This document shows, piece after piece, positions 60,518-64,000 of a DNA stretch of 64,000 nt. Source of the DNA: Ureibacillus chungkukjangi. GTDB taxonomy: Bacteria; Bacillota; Bacilli; Bacillales_A; Planococcaceae. Under the pieces are notes generated by a model. The model saw only the letters and a program-made list of their open reading frames with translations. It had not been told where the DNA came from and made no database searches. Positions within the stretch are counted from its first letter, which is position 1. Each line of letters opens with the position of its first letter. The DNA lies in contig NZ_QJTJ01000011.1 of NCBI RefSeq assembly GCF_003217295.1, positions 1 to 64,000 of the forward strand, read 5' to 3'. The translations under genes and the position numbers were made by a program.

Positions 60518-60721
60518 ATGCCTTATGTAAATATCAAAATAACTAATGAAGATGTGACACCAGAAAAAAAAGCTGCCCTTATTAAAGGAGCAACTCAATT
60601 GCTAGTAGATGTCCTAGGTAAAAACCCAGCAACAACTGTAGTAGTTATCGACGAGGTTGACACTGATAACTGGGGTATTGCTGGAGAAACTGTAACAAGC
60701 CGAAGGAAAGAAGGAAAATAA
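60518..60721 (+). CDS. 4-oxalocrotonate tautomerase family protein
   Basis: A 67-residue tautomerase subunit. After Met removal Pro1 is the catalytic base (MPYVNIK). The rest follows the beta-alpha-beta fold: TPEKKAALIKGATQLL, then TVVVIDEVDTDNWGIAGE. I chose ATG at 60518, which puts Pro directly after Met and gives AAGGGG 7-8 nt upstream; the in-frame ATG at 60509 would hide the Pro. Similar to B. subtilis YwhB-type proteins; the natural substrate is unknown. Confidence 0.9.
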   Translation: MPYVNIKITNEDVTPEKKAALIKGATQLLVDVLGKNPATTVVVIDEVDTDNWGIAGETVTSRRKEGK

Positions 60722-60742
60722 CTAGAATGTTAGAGTAGCGAG

Positions 60743-60772
60743 AAAAACATCACGGTCGATGTTTTTCTTTTT
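60743..60772 (+). terminator. Terminator of the tautomerase gene
   Basis: AAAAACATC (60743-60751) pairs with GATGTTTTT (60758-60766), followed by a T run. Confidence 0.88.
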
Positions 60773-60818
60773 TATATGCTCGTTCCCCTGCTTCAAAAAC
60801 AACTTCAATCTCTACTAA

Positions 60819-61544
60819 TTATAAAACTAAATTCCCTGCACCACTGTAATCCTTCAATCCCAAAATCCAGTATAATTCCTCTAACTCACGGATTTTATAA
60901 GTAGGGTGAATGTCAGTATTAGCTAACTCGCTCCCTTCCCTGTTTACCCAGCACGTATCGATACCGGCATTCCAGCCACCAGTTACATCAGCACTGAAGG
61001 AATCTCCGATGATTAATGTCGTGCTTAAATCTAAGCTTTCAATTTGAGAAAAAGCATAATCGAAAAAGCCCTTCATCGGTTTTTGATAGCCCGTATCCTC
61101 TGAAACAAATACTTTTTTGAAATACGGCGCCAGGCCTGAGCCCTCTAACCTTTTTTGCTGTATAATCGACGCACCATTTGTCACAACATATAAATCAAAT
61201 TCAGTAGAAAGTTTTTGAATTAATTCCATCGCACCTTCTATTAAATAATAGCCTTCACTTAAATATTTTCGGTAGTTTTGCTCGAGAGCTGCGCCGTCTA
61301 CCTGGATTCCATACTGTTCAAATAACAGTGCAAATCTCGTATTAACGACTTCATCTCGATCTATTTCACCATTTTCATAGCCCTTCCATAATGCAGTATT
61401 GATCTTCTGGTAGTTGGCTTTTATGTCAGGTGTTAATGAAAAATTTTGATCACTAAATAACTTTTGTAAGGCAATATCCTCTGAAGCCGCAAAGTCTAAC
61501 AATGTCTCATCTAAATCAAATAATAAAGCTTTGTATTGTACCAT
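60819..61544 (-). CDS. HAD-family phosphatase (YjjG/YfnB type)
   Basis: A 241-residue HAD hydrolase with a C1-type cap. Motif I is FDLDETLLD (nucleophile Asp ~9), motif II VVTNGA, motif III Lys in DTGYQKPMKGFF, and motif IV IGDSFSADVTGG. It is close to the YjjG/YfnB group, which dephosphorylates nucleoside monophosphates; substrate is inferred only. I chose ATG at 61544 (MVQYKALLF), with GGGGGAG about 4 nt upstream; the longer start at 61634 adds 30 unconserved residues. Confidence 0.88.
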   Translation of the reverse strand: MVQYKALLFDLDETLLDFAASEDIALQKLFSDQNFSLTPDIKANYQKINTALWKGYENGEIDRDEVVNTRFALLFEQYGIQVDGAALEQNYRKYLSEGYYLIEGAMELIQKLSTEFDLYVVTNGASIIQQKRLEGSGLAPYFKKVFVSEDTGYQKPMKGFFDYAFSQIESLDLSTTLIIGDSFSADVTGGWNAGIDTCWVNREGSELANTDIHPTYKIRELEELYWILGLKDYSGAGNLVL

Positions 61545-61666
61545 CGTGCTCCCCCTTAGCTTTTCAATCATTCTCTTTTTAATATTTCTTATTAAATTAT
61601 AGCATTCTTTTGTACAGAATCCCTTACTTACCATATGATATTAGAAAGAAGGTATGAGGTGAAAAA

Positions 61667-62173
61667 ATGAGAGTTCAACTAAATGTACAAGGAATGTCCC
61701 AATATAACAAAGAAGTAAACGCGCACTATCAAAACTCTGCTTGTGGGCCAACTACAGTATCTGTCATTTTAAATTATCATGGCTTAGAACAAACAAAGGA
61801 TATCAATACACTTTATAAGCTACTTGGCGGAACAAAAATCGGTTTGTTTACTTGGCGCCTCATAAAAAATTTACGAAAAATCCTAGGACCCAGCTGGAAT
61901 ATCTCACGCTGTACACTAGCAGAAAGTCTAAAAGAGCTAGAGGCAGGTAGACCTGTTGCTATGAAATTTGATAAGCATTTTACTTTCCAATGGTTCACTA
62001 AACCAACCTTTAAATATCACTGGACACCATTAATTGGCTATGAACTCGCCAATGATGAGCTCTTCCTAATCCTTCATGATAATGGCGGGCGCAATCGGGA
62101 TAGCCAAATTAGAAAGGTTCGCTATGCAGATAACCATAAAGTACTGACCTTCGTAAAAATAGAGCCGAAGTGA
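61667..62173 (+). CDS. C39-like peptidase family protein
   Basis: A 168-residue protein of the papain-like C39_2 family: Cys in NSACGPTTVSVILNYHG (Cys ~27), His in FKYHWTPLIGYE (~123), and Asn/Asp in LILHDNGG (~148). No signal peptide is visible, so it acts inside the cell or by another export route. AGGTGA lies about 8 nt before the ATG. The substrate is unknown. It stands alone, divergent from the HAD gene. Confidence 0.75.
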   Translation: MRVQLNVQGMSQYNKEVNAHYQNSACGPTTVSVILNYHGLEQTKDINTLYKLLGGTKIGLFTWRLIKNLRKILGPSWNISRCTLAESLKELEAGRPVAMKFDKHFTFQWFTKPTFKYHWTPLIGYELANDELFLILHDNGGRNRDSQIRKVRYADNHKVLTFVKIEPK

Positions 62174-62200
62174 TACCCTAATCACCGCGGCTCTTTCCGT

Positions 62201-63091
62201 TTATACTAACGAATATAAAGATCTTGCATGCTTTGCAATCAAGCTTAGCCCTTTTCCTTCAAGACGTTCAAAGGTTTCATGAGCATAATCAGCTAACACT
62301 AGCTCCTCTAATTGTACATCAATTTGCATTTCTCTTTGAATCTGCGCTAACTGATGAGAAAGCTTCAGCATTTCAAGATTTTCACTTACTTTATTACGTT
62401 GTGCTGGCTTTAGTGCAGCTAAATTCTCCAGTACACCATCGATAGAACCGTAGCTTTGGATTAGCTGTAAAGCTGTTTTCGGGCCAATTCCCTTAACACC
62501 AGGATAACCGTCACTTGTGTCACCCATAAAAGCTTTCACATCAGCGAACTTATATGGTTCAATTAAGTACTCTTCCTTAAAGCGTTCTTCTGTATAAACA
62601 TCGTACTCGGAATATCCCTTTTTCGTAAAGGCTATTTGAGTTGATGGATTGAGTAATTGAAGTAAATCTTTATCTCCAGAAATAACCGTAATCGTTGCTT
62701 CATCCTTCCACTTTTCAATCATGGAACCGATTAGGTCATCTGCCTCCATCCCAACCTCACCAAAGTTCTGCCAGCCGATCATCTTAGATACATCCTTTGC
62801 CATATCAAATTGTGGGAGCATTTCTTCAGGTGGTGCCGGACGATTTGCTTTGTAGCCATCAAAAATTTCATTTCGGAAGGTTTGCGAACCCATATCCCAG
62901 CACACCGCTAAATGTGTTGGCTTGTAAATAGATTGGGCTGTTAATACATGGCGGGCAAATCCTTGTACCCCATTCGTCGGAGTTCCATCAGCTAAACGAA
63001 TGTAATGCCCCATTGCACTTGAAGCGAAGAAGGAACGGAACAACAGAGCCATTCCATCGACTATTAAAAGATGTGGTTTATTTGTCATCAT
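62201..63091 (-). CDS. ypcP: 5'-3' exonuclease (YpcP, polymerase I N-domain-like)
   Basis: A 296-residue stand-alone flap/5' exonuclease. Acidic metal ligands appear in LLIVDGMALLFRSFF (Asp ~12), EVGMEADDLIGSM (~127-133), VISGDKDLLQLL (~150) and FMGDTSDGYPGVKGIGPKTALQLI (given in outline, ~203-225), the last containing the helix-hairpin-helix. It probably removes RNA primers and processes Okazaki fragments alongside PolA. The ATG at 63091 is followed by another Met; either may start after AGAGAGGA. Confidence 0.92.
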   Translation of the reverse strand: MMTNKPHLLIVDGMALLFRSFFASSAMGHYIRLADGTPTNGVQGFARHVLTAQSIYKPTHLAVCWDMGSQTFRNEIFDGYKANRPAPPEEMLPQFDMAKDVSKMIGWQNFGEVGMEADDLIGSMIEKWKDEATITVISGDKDLLQLLNPSTQIAFTKKGYSEYDVYTEERFKEEYLIEPYKFADVKAFMGDTSDGYPGVKGIGPKTALQLIQSYGSIDGVLENLAALKPAQRNKVSENLEMLKLSHQLAQIQREMQIDVQLEELVLADYAHETFERLEGKGLSLIAKHARSLYSLV

Positions 63092-63220
63092 GAAAAATCC
63101 TCTCTAAATCTAGTGCTCTTATTATAACAAAACTATCGATAGATAAGATGACAATTGAATTGTTAATTAATTCGTACTCAATTAATTTAAAGGGGAAATT
63201 GGAATTGATTAACTTCTCTC

Positions 63221-63973
63221 TTAATAACTTAGCCGTTTTTTCAAGCCCTTTAAATTGAATTGTATAAGCAGCTGACTAAAAGGAGATTTTGAAATATAGC
63301 CTGAGAAGACGGTTACCAGCTTTCCACCGAAGCCTTCTTTTAACTCCTCTAAAAGCTGCAAATCCTTAATATCACCAAAATCATAAATCTGGTAACCTTG
63401 CTTGCTAAAATGCTTTATATTTTGCCAGCATAAAAAATAATTGGCACACTGTTCTATTCTGTCATTAAATACTCCTTGTCCCTCGCTATACAATTCCATT
63501 ACCATCTCCAGGCCAACAGCATATATGCGATAATAAACAACTGCCTTCTGTTCATTTTCTATCTTCGTTATTACTAATCCACCTTGATCGCGAAGAAGCT
63601 TCAACGTTTGTAAATCATATTTGTTTAGCTTTCGAGCATCCTTTTGTCTGGAGTTCAAATTATAAAACTGATGATATTCTTCAATATCCTGATCAGTTGG
63701 ACTATTTATTCTAGAAATTGTCCAATTCTCCTCGTGAATTTCATCCAAGAGATTAATGACTTTCTCAGACAATCTATAAAATAAAGTAGGCTCGTCTAGT
63801 GTTAAATTTATATGGAGGGTTGATTTACCCTGTAGCTTCCGACTTGGCTTTAAGACATGTGTATAACTAATAAGCTTTGGTTCATACCTACTATCACACT
63901 TCAACTCTTGAAAATAAACTTGGTTCAACGGCAGTGCAAATAATTTCCTACTGATTTGTAGCATGAACGACAC
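63221..63973 (-). CDS. GNAT/FemAB-like acyltransferase fold protein
   Basis: A 250-residue cytoplasmic protein. Residues ~105-240 resemble the GNAT domain found in FemAB-like and polysaccharide-linked acyltransferases: a strand-helix QKAVVYYRIYAVG, then CWQNIKHFSKQGYQIYDFGDI and LEELKEGFGGKLVTVFSGY, which is the usual signature (YDFGG...KxGFGG). The substrate is unknown; aminoacyl or acetyl transfer to a cell-surface precursor is possible. The ATG at 63973 follows AAGGAGTG. The gene is followed closely by ypcP on the same strand. Confidence 0.6.
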   Translation of the reverse strand: MSFMLQISRKLFALPLNQVYFQELKCDSRYEPKLISYTHVLKPSRKLQGKSTLHINLTLDEPTLFYRLSEKVINLLDEIHEENWTISRINSPTDQDIEEYHQFYNLNSRQKDARKLNKYDLQTLKLLRDQGGLVITKIENEQKAVVYYRIYAVGLEMVMELYSEGQGVFNDRIEQCANYFLCWQNIKHFSKQGYQIYDFGDIKDLQLLEELKEGFGGKLVTVFSGYISKSPFSQLLIQFNLKGLKKRLSY

Positions 63974-64000
63974 TCCTTCGACATTTGAATTTCTCTAGCA

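Overview
The window looks like the chromosome of a low-GC, spore-forming member of the Bacillales. A complete GerA-type germinant receptor operon, a suf order C-D-S-U-B, gltC divergent from gltAB, and the block metNIQ-yusE-yusF-gcvH-yusI-fadE-fadA-fadN all match Bacillus subtilis gene order. Gene content and intergenic repeats suggest a Lysinibacillus-like (Planococcaceae) organism; the genus is inference. I saw no tRNA, rRNA or CRISPR array.

Region 1 (1-19.4 kb) is accessory. It holds two copies of a three-gene cassette: a serine-recombinase-like protein without its catalytic residues, transcribed away from a SulP-type anion permease and a universal stress protein. Between the divergent genes lies a conserved palindromic block overlapping a promoter -35 box. 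A third copy of that promoter block precedes a lipoteichoic acid synthase gene. An RNase J whose best start is ATA, a D-Ala-D-Ala carboxypeptidase and an unrecognised HExxH protein sit between. The region ends with four co-directional genes: three tyrosine-recombinase-fold proteins (449, 1115 and 568 aa) and a coiled-coil protein. This is a Tn554-like recombination operon, so the genes on its far side may be its cargo.

Region 2 (19.7-26.7 kb) is assimilatory sulfate metabolism: a sulfate ABC transporter operon (sbp-cysT-cysW-cysA) divergent from cysH-sat-cysC. Both leaders carry the same 18-nt box immediately before an intrinsic terminator, a candidate shared attenuation switch.

Region 3 (26.8-36.2 kb) holds the germinant receptor operon, including a 52-codon fourth gene, then the Pnkp/Hen1 RNA-repair pair and a YdeI-like protein.

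Region 4 (36.2-53.6 kb) is core metabolism: suf Fe-S assembly with a PerR/Fur-like box in its promoter, glutamate synthase with GltC, and the methionine transporter under a SAM-I riboswitch, followed by yusE, yusF and gcvH.

Region 5 (53.6-64 kb) has yusI, the fatty-acid beta-oxidation operon fadN-fadA-fadE with a FadR box, a thioredoxin-like protein, a tautomerase, a HAD phosphatase, a C39-like protein, a 5'-3' exonuclease and a FemAB/GNAT-like protein.
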